Assembly: GCA_934216615.1 (NCBI GenBank)
Contig: CAKQCB010000002.1
Span: forward strand, 1-64,000
Reading direction: 5' to 3'
DNA from: an uncultured Anaerolineae bacterium
Lineage (GTDB): Bacteria; Chloroflexota; Anaerolineae; Aggregatilineales; Phototrophicaceae
DNA length: 64,000 nt
Shown in pieces: positions 1-8,902 of the stretch. The position numbers were made by a program, and so were the translations under genes. The notes below the pieces were generated by a model. The model saw only the letters and a list, made by a program, of their open reading frames with translations, ran no database searches and was not told the DNA's origin. The stretch's first letter is position 1. Every line of letters starts with the position of its first letter.

Positions 1-54
1 TTTATCGACAACCCTTAGTTCAGGAATTTCGAATGGAAATTGTGGGTTCAACAT
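1..54 (-). CDS. N-terminal fragment of an unidentified protein, cut by the left edge
   Basis: On the minus strand an ATG at 54-52 opens a frame that stays open to the window edge (18 codons, beginning MLNPQFPFEIPEL). A Shine-Dalgarno-like AGGTGG lies about 9 nt upstream, at roughly 64-69. It would be transcribed in the same direction as the two-component cluster upstream of it, after a 214-bp gap that contains a hairpin. Too little is visible to name a family, and the frame could be spurious. Confidence 0.4.
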   Translation of the reverse strand, partial: MLNPQFPFEIPELRVVDK

Positions 55-140
55 ACGAATGACCACCTTTTTACTAGATATGTCTCTAAAAACAGCGGCG
101 GTTTTACATCACACCAAACCTAAGGGATGTAAACACAAAT

Positions 141-180
141 GGGTTGTTTATAGAAAGCAGTACCTTTCTAAGAACAACCC
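141..180. terminator. Hairpin downstream of the receiver gene
   Basis: GGGTTGTT (141-148) pairs with AACAACCC (173-180), and inside it AGAAAG (152-157) pairs with CTTTCT (164-169). It lies 90 bp beyond the stop of the minus-strand receiver at 269. No long U-tract follows on either strand, so it may be a weak terminator or a processing hairpin. Confidence 0.5.
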
Positions 181-268
181 TCTTGTGAACATGTCTGGTT
201 ATTTACAATGTGGCGTCAAAGACATGACTTAACTTGTAAAGTGCAGTGTGATCGGTGTGCTATCCAAC

Positions 269-628
269 TTAGATAGCACTCTCAATACCTCGTAGGAAAC
301 GGGTGCGATCTAATGGTTTAGCAAAATACGCATCAAAACCTTCATCTAACGCACGCTGCCTAAGCTCTGGGGTGTGGAATGCAGTGATGGCAATACAAGG
401 GGTGGTTAAATTGTTTCCACGTATTTGACGTAAGAGTTCAAAACCATCTTTGCCGGGTAAGGCAAGATCAATAATAACGGCTGCATACGCTTGTTGGGAT
501 AAAAATTGCCAAGCTTCTTCAGCAGTTCCGGTGACATCAATCGGGATGTTCACTGGAGCAAGGATACGGGAAACAAGTTCTTGACCATCGGGTTCATCTT
601 CGACGATTAAAATAGGCAGTGTCGTCAT
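269..628 (-). CDS. Stand-alone response regulator receiver
   Basis: This 119-residue protein is a single CheY-like receiver domain without an output domain. The acidic pocket is in LIVEDEPD near the N terminus, the phospho-accepting Asp is in IIDLALPG (about residue 54), the conserved Thr is in AITAFH and the Lys is in AKPLDR. It is probably phosphorylated by the hybrid-less histidine kinase two genes upstream, either directly or in a relay with the adjacent second receiver. The ATG at 628 is preceded by GGAGG about 8 nt away, inside the 3' end of the upstream gene, so the two receivers are probably cotranscribed and translationally coupled. Its target is unknown, because no DNA-binding or enzymatic domain is present. 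Confidence 0.9.
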   Translation of the reverse strand: MTTLPILIVEDEPDGQELVSRILAPVNIPIDVTGTAEEAWQFLSQQAYAAVIIDLALPGKDGFELLRQIRGNNLTTPCIAITAFHTPELRQRALDEGFDAYFAKPLDRTRFLRGIESAI

Positions 629-631
629 AAA

Positions 632-1066
632 TTAAGCCTCCGTTTTTGATTGAATTAACGCAGCCAACTCAGGAATATCCACTAACAAATTCATCAATTG
701 TTGGATGAATTTGGTTGGGTCTAACGGTTTAGAGATATGGTTGTGAAAACCCGCCGCAATCGCACGGTCACGGTCACCCGGCATGGTGTGTGCCGTGAGC
801 GCGATCACGGGTAAATCCGCTGTTGCTCGGTCTAATTTTAGTCGGTACAAGAATTCCCACCCATCCATAATAGGCATCGAAAGGTCAGTGAGGATGAAGC
901 GTGGTTTTACTTTGACCACCAATGCAAGAGCATCTTTTCCATTTGAAGCTGTGACGACGTTTGCACCCGCAATTTGCATCAAACGATTGGCAACTTCCAA
1001 ACTGTCCTGTTCATCATCTACGACTAAAACATCCCAACCTTCCAGTAGGCGTGGGATTGGTTTCAT
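632..1066 (-). CDS. Stand-alone response regulator receiver
   Basis: A receiver-only protein of 144 residues. The VVDDEQDS acidic pocket, the phosphorylation site in LTDLSMPIMDG, the Thr in ALTAH and the Lys in ISKPLD are all visible. The ATG at 1066 is chosen over the GTG nine bases upstream because a GGAGAG Shine-Dalgarno sits 8 nt before it. It lies 13 bp downstream of the histidine kinase stop and 3 bp before the end-to-start junction with the next receiver, so the three genes form one operon. Two single-domain receivers after one kinase suggest a phosphorelay or signal sharing rather than direct gene control. Confidence 0.9.
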   Translation of the reverse strand: MKPIPRLLEGWDVLVVDDEQDSLEVANRLMQIAGANVVTASNGKDALALVVKVKPRFILTDLSMPIMDGWEFLYRLKLDRATADLPVIALTAHTMPGDRDRAIAAGFHNHISKPLDPTKFIQQLMNLLVDIPELAALIQSKTEA

Positions 1067-1079
1067 ATTGCACACTCTC

Positions 1080-2963
1080 CTATTCTGATAAATCTAACAC
1101 TAACGGCACTTCAACAATAAATTCGCTTCCCTTGCCAACCTCACTCGATACCGATACAGAGCCTTTCATGAGAAGGGTTAAACGCTTCACAATCGAAAGC
1201 CCTAACCCCGCCCCTTGATGATTGCGCGTTGATGAATTATCCAACTGCACAAAATCATCAAAGATGACGTGCTGACGTGAAGGTGGCATGCCGATCCCTG
1301 TATCAGTGACAGTAATCACCAGCTTGTCCGTATCCTTCAGCGAGAGATTAAACTTGACCGACCCCTCATTGGTAAACTTGATCGCATTCCCCACAAGGTT
1401 CAAGACAATTTGCGATAAACGTTCTTCATCGTGACGGATCGTTTCAGGCAGAGCGTCATCGACGGTGTGGATCAACTCAAGGTTACGTTCTTTCGCCAAT
1501 AAAGTGAGGTCTTCATGCAGGGTTTTAGCCAACGTTCGCGGGGACATATCAACCGGAACCAGATGCAACCCACCCGAAGCAATACGCGAAATATCAAGGA
1601 TATTGTTGATCAAATTCAGAAGCCGTTGACTGTTGGCAATCGAACGTTCTGCCATATAGGTGTTGTCTTCATTTAATTGAGCGCTAAAGATCATCAAGTG
1701 CATAAAACCAATCATCGCGTTGAGTGGGGTGCGCAGTTCATGGCTCATCGTTGCAAGGAACATATCCTTAAGACGAACCGCCTCTTGCGCTTCCCGACGG
1801 GCTTTCTTTTCACTCTCAAGCGAGGTTTCAAGATTCTTTTCCGCGTTACGTCGCTCGGTGATATTCTGCGAGATCGAAAGACCTGCTAAAATTTCACCCT
1901 TGTCGTCATAAATCGGCAAGTTATGGACTTGATATGTACGATCAGAGTAAACCGATTCATTGATGACCGTCTTACCTGCCAAGATCGTCTTGAATAGCGG
2001 TTCGATGGCTTGCGCAACTTCTGGCGGGAAGACTTCGTGCAGCGTCCGCCCAACCATCTTATCGCGATCCAGCCCCACTTCCTTCACTTCCATCCCTTCC
2101 ACCAGTTGATAACGCATGTCTTTATCAAACAAGAGGATGGCACCGTTAGGGAAGTTTTGAGCGATCCCACGATACAGCGCTTCACTACGACGCAGCGCAT
2201 CTTCGATGTTCTTACGCTCGGTGATGTTCTGCGAAATCGACAAACCCCCGATGATGTTCCCTTCCTCATCACGCAGGGGCAAGTAACGCACATCATACGG
2301 TGAACCGTTATAGACCGCCTCAGCGGTGAACTGTTGACCGCTCAAAGTAGCGCGCATCACCGGTTCAATGGCGCCGACCACTTCTTGGGGGAAAACTTCA
2401 TATAAAGTTTTGCCTAATAACAAGCTCGGGTTTAAGCCGACGTTTTCGACTTCAGAACCTTCCACCAGTAAATAGCGCAGATCATGGTCGAAGATGATGA
2501 TCGCACCATTTGGGAAGTTCTTCGCCAATTCATGATACAGCACTTCACTACGCGAGAGGCGACCTTCAACCGCTTGCTGTTGGGTGATGTCCTGCCCCGT
2601 CAGCACAAAAATGACGTCTTCATTTTCGAGCGTGGTTTCTGACACCTGCCATTGAATGGTCAGTTGTTTGCCTTCAACAACAGGCCATGTCGTTTCAAAT
2701 TGAGAGGTATGTGTCCGTTTTTCAAAATGGGCTGTCGTTAAATCTTTGAGGCTTTCTGAAATAAGCGGCGTTTCCGACAGTTGTTTTCCCTCAAAGTCTT
2801 CTCGTTTGTACGTACTCAGTGACGCTACCGCTTTATTAAAATGAACAATACGCCCGCTGGCATCCAACACGATGATAGGGGTTTGAACGGCATCATAAAT
2901 TGTCGCTAGCGAAGTTAAACCAGAGATCGATTTTCCTCGCCTGTGTGGGGCGACATTTTGCAT
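1080..2963 (-). CDS. Triple-PAS sensor histidine kinase
   Basis: A cytosolic sensor kinase of 627 residues with no transmembrane segments. Three PAS/PAC domains occupy about residues 18-130, 140-255 and 258-375. The second and third are close relatives: both start with NFPNGAI..FD and reuse RY..VEG. A HisKA domain follows with the phospho-accepting His in SHELRTPLN (about residue 405), then a HATPase_c domain with N-box NLVGNAIKF, G1 box DTGIGMP and G2 GAGLGLSIV. The start is supported by AAGGAG 8 nt upstream. It autophosphorylates and presumably signals to the two receiver-only proteins downstream. The ligand is unknown; PAS domains of this kind can bind small molecules or cofactors. Confidence 0.93.
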   Translation of the reverse strand: MQNVAPHRRGKSISGLTSLATIYDAVQTPIIVLDASGRIVHFNKAVASLSTYKREDFEGKQLSETPLISESLKDLTTAHFEKRTHTSQFETTWPVVEGKQLTIQWQVSETTLENEDVIFVLTGQDITQQQAVEGRLSRSEVLYHELAKNFPNGAIIIFDHDLRYLLVEGSEVENVGLNPSLLLGKTLYEVFPQEVVGAIEPVMRATLSGQQFTAEAVYNGSPYDVRYLPLRDEEGNIIGGLSISQNITERKNIEDALRRSEALYRGIAQNFPNGAILLFDKDMRYQLVEGMEVKEVGLDRDKMVGRTLHEVFPPEVAQAIEPLFKTILAGKTVINESVYSDRTYQVHNLPIYDDKGEILAGLSISQNITERRNAEKNLETSLESEKKARREAQEAVRLKDMFLATMSHELRTPLNAMIGFMHLMIFSAQLNEDNTYMAERSIANSQRLLNLINNILDISRIASGGLHLVPVDMSPRTLAKTLHEDLTLLAKERNLELIHTVDDALPETIRHDEERLSQIVLNLVGNAIKFTNEGSVKFNLSLKDTDKLVITVTDTGIGMPPSRQHVIFDDFVQLDNSSTRNHQGAGLGLSIVKRLTLLMKGSVSVSSEVGKGSEFIVEVPLVLDLSE

Positions 2964-3329
2964 ATTAAAATCTCCTTCAGATTTTATAGTGAGTGTCTTG
3001 TTTAAGCCCTTTGCTAGTAAAATGGTAGCTCATTTATTAATAGCGGTATGCGACAAATCACCTATCCATCTATTAGGTTTAATTGATCAACTTTAACGTT
3101 TGGAGGTTTAATGATAGCAATGCTGTTAGGGTATAGGAAACAATGTATCCAAAATCGTTAAGCAAGTGCACGAACCGATATCATTCCATTAAGCTAAATC
3201 AATTATCCAGCATAAAAGTTCCGATTATTAAGAAAGATTATATTTCATCTCAATAAGTGTGGCACGTAGTACTACTATCCTTATTATCATGGTAATTTGC
3301 GAGTTAAACCCTTAATTCTTTTACGAATT
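2964..3329. other. 366-bp intergenic region, probable promoter of the kinase operon
   Basis: AT-rich spacer between the stop of the WD40 gene and the start of the kinase, both on the minus strand. It must hold the kinase promoter. The only clear symmetry I see is the palindrome TTGATCAA at 3083-3090, plus GTAGTACTAC near 3269. No convincing intrinsic terminator and no coding frame were found. Confidence 0.4.
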
Positions 3330-6053
3330 TCATGAATCCTTCATAAAATCGTCAAAATTCCAGATTTGCAACACCCCCTGGCTATTTTGAACTCCAAAGC
3401 GCGCGTCGGACGTGACGGTAATAAAGTTGTGAACGTTATTGCGATAAAAGAGAATATCCCCTGAGGATAACAAGGCGTAACCGAGCTTCACATCCCAGAG
3501 TTCTCGCCGCCTCTCACCTGAAGAAACGATATCAACTTGCAGATAGTCATTCATCCACAGCACATTTGAAACATCGCGCAATACCAATATTTCTTCACTC
3601 GTACGCATAGGATAAACACGTATTTCATTTGAGAATACAAGAAAGAAAAAAGCGTTGTCGTGTCGCCATGATACCGCTGTTGGGGCAGAGAGCGTCTCTA
3701 TCGTGAACTGGATTTCACCCGTTTTGACATTCACAACATCCACATGGGTTGTAGCGAGCAAGAGCACGTACTCATCGTCATGGCTCCACTCAGCAGAAAG
3801 ATACTCCCCTTCCAATGACCAATCTAATTGCGCTTGTTCTCTCCCCAAACGCCACAGATCAACGCCTATTTCTGTCTGAACAACAATCCTAGAATTTGAC
3901 GGGGAAATTGTTACTGTGATCGGCGCTTGATCATAGGTGATTTGATAGATCGATTTATTGCGAAAAGGCGCATCACTCGGGTACCTGAAAAAATAATCTT
4001 CATTAAAAATCCTTACTTCAATGAAACAACGCCCATTCTTCAAGCGCCAACAACTGTTGCGGACATCCACAGCGCCGTTTAACTCTGTATTCCAGACGGT
4101 AATTTTAGTCGTGGTATCACAATATAGGGTTCCCCAAAAACGACGTTCAGTAAAATTAAAAACTTGTACAGAGGGGTGAGGAGCATGCGAACAAGAGCTA
4201 AAATAACGGAATCCTATATCCCCATTCGCTCCCCATATATAGTTATCTTGATAGTGATACCCTATCGCAATTTCAGTGGTTGAGCTAAGTTCACCTGTGT
4301 TCAGGTCCCAAATGCGCATTTGTGAGGTTTCATCTTCAACAACTAAATAATCCCCCGAAGGATGCCATGCGATTGATCTGATCGTCGTTTCGTGTTCAAA
4401 AAGATAAACCAGTTCGCCTGTCATCACATGCCACACGAAAACTCGGTTTCCATCGAATGGTGGGCTAAAGGGTGTTCCGAGCCCGGTATAACGCCCACTT
4501 GAAGCTGCGATCAAGTCCCCGTCAGGTTGCCAATCAATCATTTGAATACTTTCTTGCGGGCCTTCTAAAAATGATACGTGTTCACCCGTCTCCAATTCTA
4601 TGACAGCGACATTCCCGAGCATATCGGTCGCCGCAACCAGCGTTTCATCCGTATTAAAAATCACCTCTTGCCCAAACTTGACATGCTCATGAAGATGCCA
4701 AACGACTTGCCCTAGCTCAGCGTTCCATAATGAAATGAGACCACTACCACCCCACTTCACAAAATGGATGTTATCAGGCGACCATACAACGAAAGGCGCA
4801 TCATAGGCATAGGGGTTAAACTCGAGTGTGTGCATAAACTCAAAAGTTTCTAAGTTATAGAGGTAGCTGGTGTTTTGCATAAAAACTGGACTGGTGACCA
4901 CAAAACGACTGTCAGAACTAAAATGGCGTGTATAACCGCCTTGTCTGCCTTCGCTAAAATCAGCCAGTATGTCCCCCGTATTCGCATCATAAACACCTTC
5001 AGTAAGAACTAAGTATTGGTCATCCGGCGAATAGTTTCTCCCAATAATAAAACTCCAAAGGTCACTGCCCACTCGTTGCGTTGCTAAGCCGGTTTCTAGG
5101 CTAAAAAACCCACACAATACATCAATGCTTCCGCCTGCAGAATTACAGCGGAAGATGTGAGACCCGTCTTTAGACCATTCAATCATCCAAATATTAGGGG
5201 CACGAAACTGGATTTCAGCGAGTTCTTCTGGGGTGTGATAAACGCTTCGCGTCGGAAGGTAAAGCACGAGGTCGCCCGTATCGACATTCCATACACGGAG
5301 ATGCCCTGCATAGTCATGATCTAAAAAATGTACCCCATCGGGACTCCATTGATGAGCGGTATACCGTTCAGGTTGGGATACGGTCAGCGTCCTATCACGA
5401 CTGCTCTCAAAAAGATGGATGACATGACGCTGGTTAGAATCTGTGAGGCCGAGCACACGACTTTCATCGGGACTCCAGAGGATTCTTGTGGTATTGGCGG
5501 GAATGTTCGGTTGGACTGGGAAAAGGCTGAGATCAGCGTCGCGAAATTGAAAATTTCCGTTTAAATCTTTTGTAATGACATACTCACCGTTAGGGCTAAA
5601 AAGAACATCATCGATATTTTCTAAGCGGGCTTGTAGAGGAAAATCAGCATCCCGCAAAGAGATATTCTGTTCGCGATCATGAACAATCAACCATCTATCA
5701 TTTGGGCTTAAGCCAAAATATATCAAATGATCCAATACGGGCGTCACAAGATCGGTTGTGTGATAGACACGCCATAAATCATCGGTTGCCTGCGTCATAA
5801 ACCAATCACCATTTGGAAAAAACCACGCGCTTTTCACAGCTACGGCATGACGAAGCGTTACACCCGTCGCAACCTCATACGTCCACAATTCATCCTGTTG
5901 GGTCACCACAAAAAGATGCTCACCTGTAGGATCAAACAATACTGATCTTGGCGTGCCACGTCCAACTTCTGCTAGTGGGATAACATCTTGAGCGTTTCCA
6001 TAATATAAAGTGGAAAATAAAGCCAAAAAGATAAGGGGTAGAATGATCCGCAT
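3330..6053 (-). CDS. Large secreted WD40-type beta-propeller protein
   Basis: A 907-residue exported protein. A signal peptide (MRIILPLIFLALFSTLYYGNAQ) is followed by repeated WD40-like blades throughout. Typical pieces are WSPDGVHF, WSPDESRV, WHPSGDYLVVEDE, WSHDDEYVLLL and many 'VWNV.TG.' or 'IWDLNTGEL' blade ends. About 13-14 blades are visible, enough for two seven-bladed propellers in tandem. There is no enzyme domain, membrane anchor or cell-wall sorting signal, so it is probably a secreted or surface scaffold. It stands alone, divergent from the acetyltransferase gene at 6166 across a 112-bp region containing the inverted repeat GTATGG/CCATAC (6073-6089). The exact function is unknown. 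Confidence 0.85.
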   Translation of the reverse strand: MRIILPLIFLALFSTLYYGNAQDVIPLAEVGRGTPRSVLFDPTGEHLFVVTQQDELWTYEVATGVTLRHAVAVKSAWFFPNGDWFMTQATDDLWRVYHTTDLVTPVLDHLIYFGLSPNDRWLIVHDREQNISLRDADFPLQARLENIDDVLFSPNGEYVITKDLNGNFQFRDADLSLFPVQPNIPANTTRILWSPDESRVLGLTDSNQRHVIHLFESSRDRTLTVSQPERYTAHQWSPDGVHFLDHDYAGHLRVWNVDTGDLVLYLPTRSVYHTPEELAEIQFRAPNIWMIEWSKDGSHIFRCNSAGGSIDVLCGFFSLETGLATQRVGSDLWSFIIGRNYSPDDQYLVLTEGVYDANTGDILADFSEGRQGGYTRHFSSDSRFVVTSPVFMQNTSYLYNLETFEFMHTLEFNPYAYDAPFVVWSPDNIHFVKWGGSGLISLWNAELGQVVWHLHEHVKFGQEVIFNTDETLVAATDMLGNVAVIELETGEHVSFLEGPQESIQMIDWQPDGDLIAASSGRYTGLGTPFSPPFDGNRVFVWHVMTGELVYLFEHETTIRSIAWHPSGDYLVVEDETSQMRIWDLNTGELSSTTEIAIGYHYQDNYIWGANGDIGFRYFSSCSHAPHPSVQVFNFTERRFWGTLYCDTTTKITVWNTELNGAVDVRNSCWRLKNGRCFIEVRIFNEDYFFRYPSDAPFRNKSIYQITYDQAPITVTISPSNSRIVVQTEIGVDLWRLGREQAQLDWSLEGEYLSAEWSHDDEYVLLLATTHVDVVNVKTGEIQFTIETLSAPTAVSWRHDNAFFFLVFSNEIRVYPMRTSEEILVLRDVSNVLWMNDYLQVDIVSSGERRRELWDVKLGYALLSSGDILFYRNNVHNFITVTSDARFGVQNSQGVLQIWNFDDFMKDS

Positions 6054-6165
6054 CGCGTTTTCTCTTTTGTTCGTATGGGATAACCATACCTCTATATAAA
6101 TTATGAGACTTGATGTGTACCCTACGGCTTAATGACGATTGCTGTTGAAGAAAGGTTTTCCGCTG

Positions 6166-6681
6166 ATGATTTGTTTTGAAACAGAGCGTCTGCTCGTCCG
6201 TCACCTTGACCCTGATGATCTAGATGAATTAGCCACCCTCTGCGCTGACCCTATCACGATGCAATATATGGGCGATGGGGAAACCTTGCCACGTGAAGAA
6301 TGCGCACGCTGGATCGACATTTGCCAGGCTAAATATCGTGACCGAGGGTACGGGACATCAGGCGTGTTTGAACGTGCAACACGTGATTTCATCGGCATCT
6401 GTGGGGTGATTCGTGCACCAGATCGCAACTTTGATGAAATTATTTACGCGTATGCGCCCCGCTATTGGGGAAAAGGGTACGCCACAGAAGTGGCACGAAG
6501 CATGTTGAATTATGTCTTCAACCTTTCATCGCTCACGAAAATCTATGCCACCATCCATAACGAGAATCATATTTCACAGCGCATGATGGCAAAAATCGGC
6601 ATGGTGTTTGTGGAAGATCAGCACGAAGCCGATGGAAACATCACAAAAGTCTATCTCATCAAGAAAGATGAAGTCGCTTAA
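6166..6681 (+). CDS. GNAT-family N-acetyltransferase (RimJ/RimL-like)
   Basis: Predicted acetyl-CoA-dependent N-acetyltransferase of 171 residues. It opens with the RimJ/RimL signature FETERLLVRHLDPDD. The acetyl-CoA-binding segment corresponds to YAPRYWGKGYATEVARSML, followed by the I.A.IHNEN.ISQR.M.KIGM block typical of this subgroup (Acetyltransf_3). The ATG at 6166 is preferred over upstream TTG codons because GAAAGG lies 8-10 nt before it and homology begins at once. The substrate could be a protein N-terminus or a small amine and cannot be told from sequence. The gene is divergent from the WD40 gene and convergent with the beta-solenoid gene, separated from it by a strong terminator. 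Confidence 0.88.
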   Translation: MICFETERLLVRHLDPDDLDELATLCADPITMQYMGDGETLPREECARWIDICQAKYRDRGYGTSGVFERATRDFIGICGVIRAPDRNFDEIIYAYAPRYWGKGYATEVARSMLNYVFNLSSLTKIYATIHNENHISQRMMAKIGMVFVEDQHEADGNITKVYLIKKDEVA

Positions 6682-6702
6682 AAAGAGGGGTGACTCAATA
6701 AC

Positions 6703-6718
6703 AAAAAAGCCGATGCTT
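6703..6718. repeat. Direct repeat, left copy (pair at 8745-8760)
   Basis: AAAAAAGCCGATGCTT occurs here and again at 8745-8760, bracketing the beta-solenoid gene in the same orientation. This copy forms half of the terminator stem. Confidence 0.7.
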
Positions 6719-6740
6719 CTCTAAAAACAGCATCGGCTTT
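6706..6740. terminator. Intrinsic terminator of the beta-solenoid gene
   Basis: AAAGCCGATGCT (6706-6717) pairs perfectly with AGCATCGGCTTT (6729-6740). Read on the minus strand the stem is followed by TTTTTTG, so it terminates the gene ending at 6769. On the plus strand the tail is weaker, but it may also stop the acetyltransferase transcript. Confidence 0.85.
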
Positions 6741-6768
6741 CGAGTTGATGAACTATCGCAATATGAGG

Positions 6769-8667
6769 TTAGCTCGGTTGACCACAGCGATCACGCGGGA
6801 ACATGAAGGTGTATTGTTTCTCAGGTTCGCGCAGGTCTGGCCCAACAAAGGTGATGCTTTGTCCATCGCTCAGTGCATAGAGCGCGTTGCCTTGTGCGTC
6901 AGACGCGATGAGCTGATTGGTTTGTGAGGCTACTGCTTGGGCGAAGGCCGCTTCAAGCTGTTCGTAATTCACCGCAAATGTGAATTGTCCGTGCGCTTCA
7001 AAATCGATATCCCAAACGCTGACGCCAAATTCAACGGTGCAATACAACGCTGCCGGAGCGCCCAAATCATATGCGTTGATACGACCATCATTAATACGAC
7101 CTACGCGCTCGCATGACGCGATCACAGAGGCAGAACCGATGAACTCAAACTCTTGCCATGTGTACGTCTGTCCGAGATAGGTCACTGTGCCATTTTCAGG
7201 GTCAAGCGTGCTGAGCGCGTTCATGTTGAGGATACCTGTTGCATCATCCTCACAAACAATCCCATCCCCAATGTAGAGACGGTCACCCTCGACTTCATCC
7301 AACTCACCCCCAGAGATGATCTCTGTCACAACCGCATAGTTACCAATAATGACCACATCATCGCCAGCACCCATCTCGATGAGACCTAAGATGTTACTGC
7401 CTTGATAGATGTAGAGTACATCGTTATTCTCATCAAGGCGCACCGCAATCGGCGCATCAATCGTGCCATTCACCTCAACCAGTTGCGCGCCTGGCCCCCC
7501 TGCAATCCCTATATTGTCGGAGGAAACACTGCCCGTGGCTGAAATTCGGCCGTCTTCGCCAAGTATAATACCTGTTACGGTTCCAGAGACATTCCCTACA
7601 GATTCGATGTTGCCATCCCCTAACACTGCAATACCGATCATATCACTGGTGACATCACCTGCTGACTGAATATTGCCATTCCCAAAGAGAAGCAACCCTG
7701 CCAAGGTCCCTGTGATATTTCCAACAGATTGTATGTCTCCTTCTCCAAGTAACATGATGCCCACAAGCGCGCTGACATCACCTACTGAATGGATGCGACC
7801 TTCCCCCATCAATAAAATACCACCACTACTTGCAGTGATATTTCCAAACGATTGGATTTCCCCGCCCCCCATCAAAGAAATGCCTATGTCAGCGATGATA
7901 TCACCTTCAGAATAAATAGTTCCCTCGCTCAGATGAGAGATACCATACGCGCCTGAATCAATATTGCCAGAGGAATAGATGTCGCCTGTATCCAATTTAA
8001 GAATTGCAATGTCGCAAGCTGTTAAATTCCCTGTAGAAGTAATATCTCCAATTCCCTCAAGCAATAGCGCTGTATTACATGCGAAGATATTGCCTGTAGA
8101 AGAAATATTCCCATCTCCAAAGATTCTAATGCCATCGATCGCGTCAATATCCCCTGTTGAGGTGACATCACCATCACCACCAACCACGATGCCTGTCCCC
8201 GAGTGACTGTAGATATCCCCCGTAGAAACGACGTTGCCATTGCCCAATATTATAATACCCTCGCCGTCTGAGGTGACATCGCCAGTAACAGAAATATTGC
8301 CATTACCAAATACGACAATACCGATCAATGCTGCAGTAACATCTCCGACAACAAAAATATTACCATCCCCAAGCATCAAAACACCCACGCTTATACCATC
8401 AATAGCGCCAGTATCTGTAACAGTGATCATCAAAACGCCACCCTCACTAAGGATGGTGTTTTGCACAATACCGTTCAGTATAGTGATACTGTCATTCCCA
8501 CTACCTACGTTGATACCATCTGGATCATCCCCATCACAAATGATGACGTCATCAGACATAGATCCCGTCCCTGGGTCAGGGCTACATTGTGCTTGCACGT
8601 GAGATACTGAAAAATTAAACTGCCCGATGAAAAATAATAACGTCAATAACAATCCGCGTTTAAACAT
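6769..8667 (-). CDS. Secreted beta-solenoid repeat protein
   Basis: A 632-residue exported protein of unknown function. The signal peptide MFKRGLLLTLLFFIG... ends near VQAQC. Residues of about 90-390 are some 14 consecutive repeats of 20-22 residues with the pattern G-I-x-hydrophobic-x-G-x-G-x-I-x-S-x-G-[DN]-[IV] (for example GNGNISVTGDV, GDGNISSTGNI, GEGDIQSVGNI). This spacing is typical of a right-handed parallel beta-helix in which each repeat is one coil. A C-terminal region with RINDGRINAYDLGAP and paired cysteines resembles tails that I recall in Chloroflexota extracellular proteins. The ATG at 8667 follows GAGG by 9 nt; a TTG further up would overlap that site. The gene is flanked by a 16-nt direct repeat. 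Confidence 0.8.
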   Translation of the reverse strand: MFKRGLLLTLLFFIGQFNFSVSHVQAQCSPDPGTGSMSDDVIICDGDDPDGINVGSGNDSITILNGIVQNTILSEGGVLMITVTDTGAIDGISVGVLMLGDGNIFVVGDVTAALIGIVVFGNGNISVTGDVTSDGEGIIILGNGNVVSTGDIYSHSGTGIVVGGDGDVTSTGDIDAIDGIRIFGDGNISSTGNIFACNTALLLEGIGDITSTGNLTACDIAILKLDTGDIYSSGNIDSGAYGISHLSEGTIYSEGDIIADIGISLMGGGEIQSFGNITASSGGILLMGEGRIHSVGDVSALVGIMLLGEGDIQSVGNITGTLAGLLLFGNGNIQSAGDVTSDMIGIAVLGDGNIESVGNVSGTVTGIILGEDGRISATGSVSSDNIGIAGGPGAQLVEVNGTIDAPIAVRLDENNDVLYIYQGSNILGLIEMGAGDDVVIIGNYAVVTEIISGGELDEVEGDRLYIGDGIVCEDDATGILNMNALSTLDPENGTVTYLGQTYTWQEFEFIGSASVIASCERVGRINDGRINAYDLGAPAALYCTVEFGVSVWDIDFEAHGQFTFAVNYEQLEAAFAQAVASQTNQLIASDAQGNALYALSDGQSITFVGPDLREPEKQYTFMFPRDRCGQPS

Positions 8668-8744
8668 GCGTAATAACCTCAATAATTGGATAGAAACCTA
8701 AATTGTTAGTCGATTAAATATCCTTAAAAGCGTCGTCAAATGCA

Positions 8745-8760
8745 AAAAAAGCCGATGCTT
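8745..8760. repeat. Direct repeat, right copy (pair at 6703-6718)
   Basis: Exact copy of AAAAAAGCCGATGCTT upstream of the beta-solenoid gene. Here the second half of the hairpin (AGCATCGGCTTT) is missing, so this copy cannot form the same terminator. Confidence 0.7.
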
Positions 8761-8789
8761 TTATATTGTTTATAGCAACATAGAATAAA

Positions 8790-8824
8790 ATAAGCGCCTC
8801 GCGGTAAATATTCGAGGCGCTTAT
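8790..8824. terminator. Intrinsic terminator of pdxS
   Basis: ATAAGCGCCTCG (8790-8801) pairs perfectly with CGAGGCGCTTAT (8813-8824). On the minus strand it is followed by a T-rich tail (TTTATTC). It lies about 80 bp beyond the pdxS stop. Confidence 0.85.
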
Positions 8825-8902
8825 CATTTATAAAGGAATTTAGCGAATGAATTGAATTAAACCATTGGCGCTCAAAAGCCAATTTGAGTTTAACCCACTT
8901 CT

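Noticed and set aside
7463..8602. Several Pro/Ser-rich frames antisense to the beta-solenoid
   Set aside because: They mirror the Gly/Asp repeat codons and lack ribosome sites.
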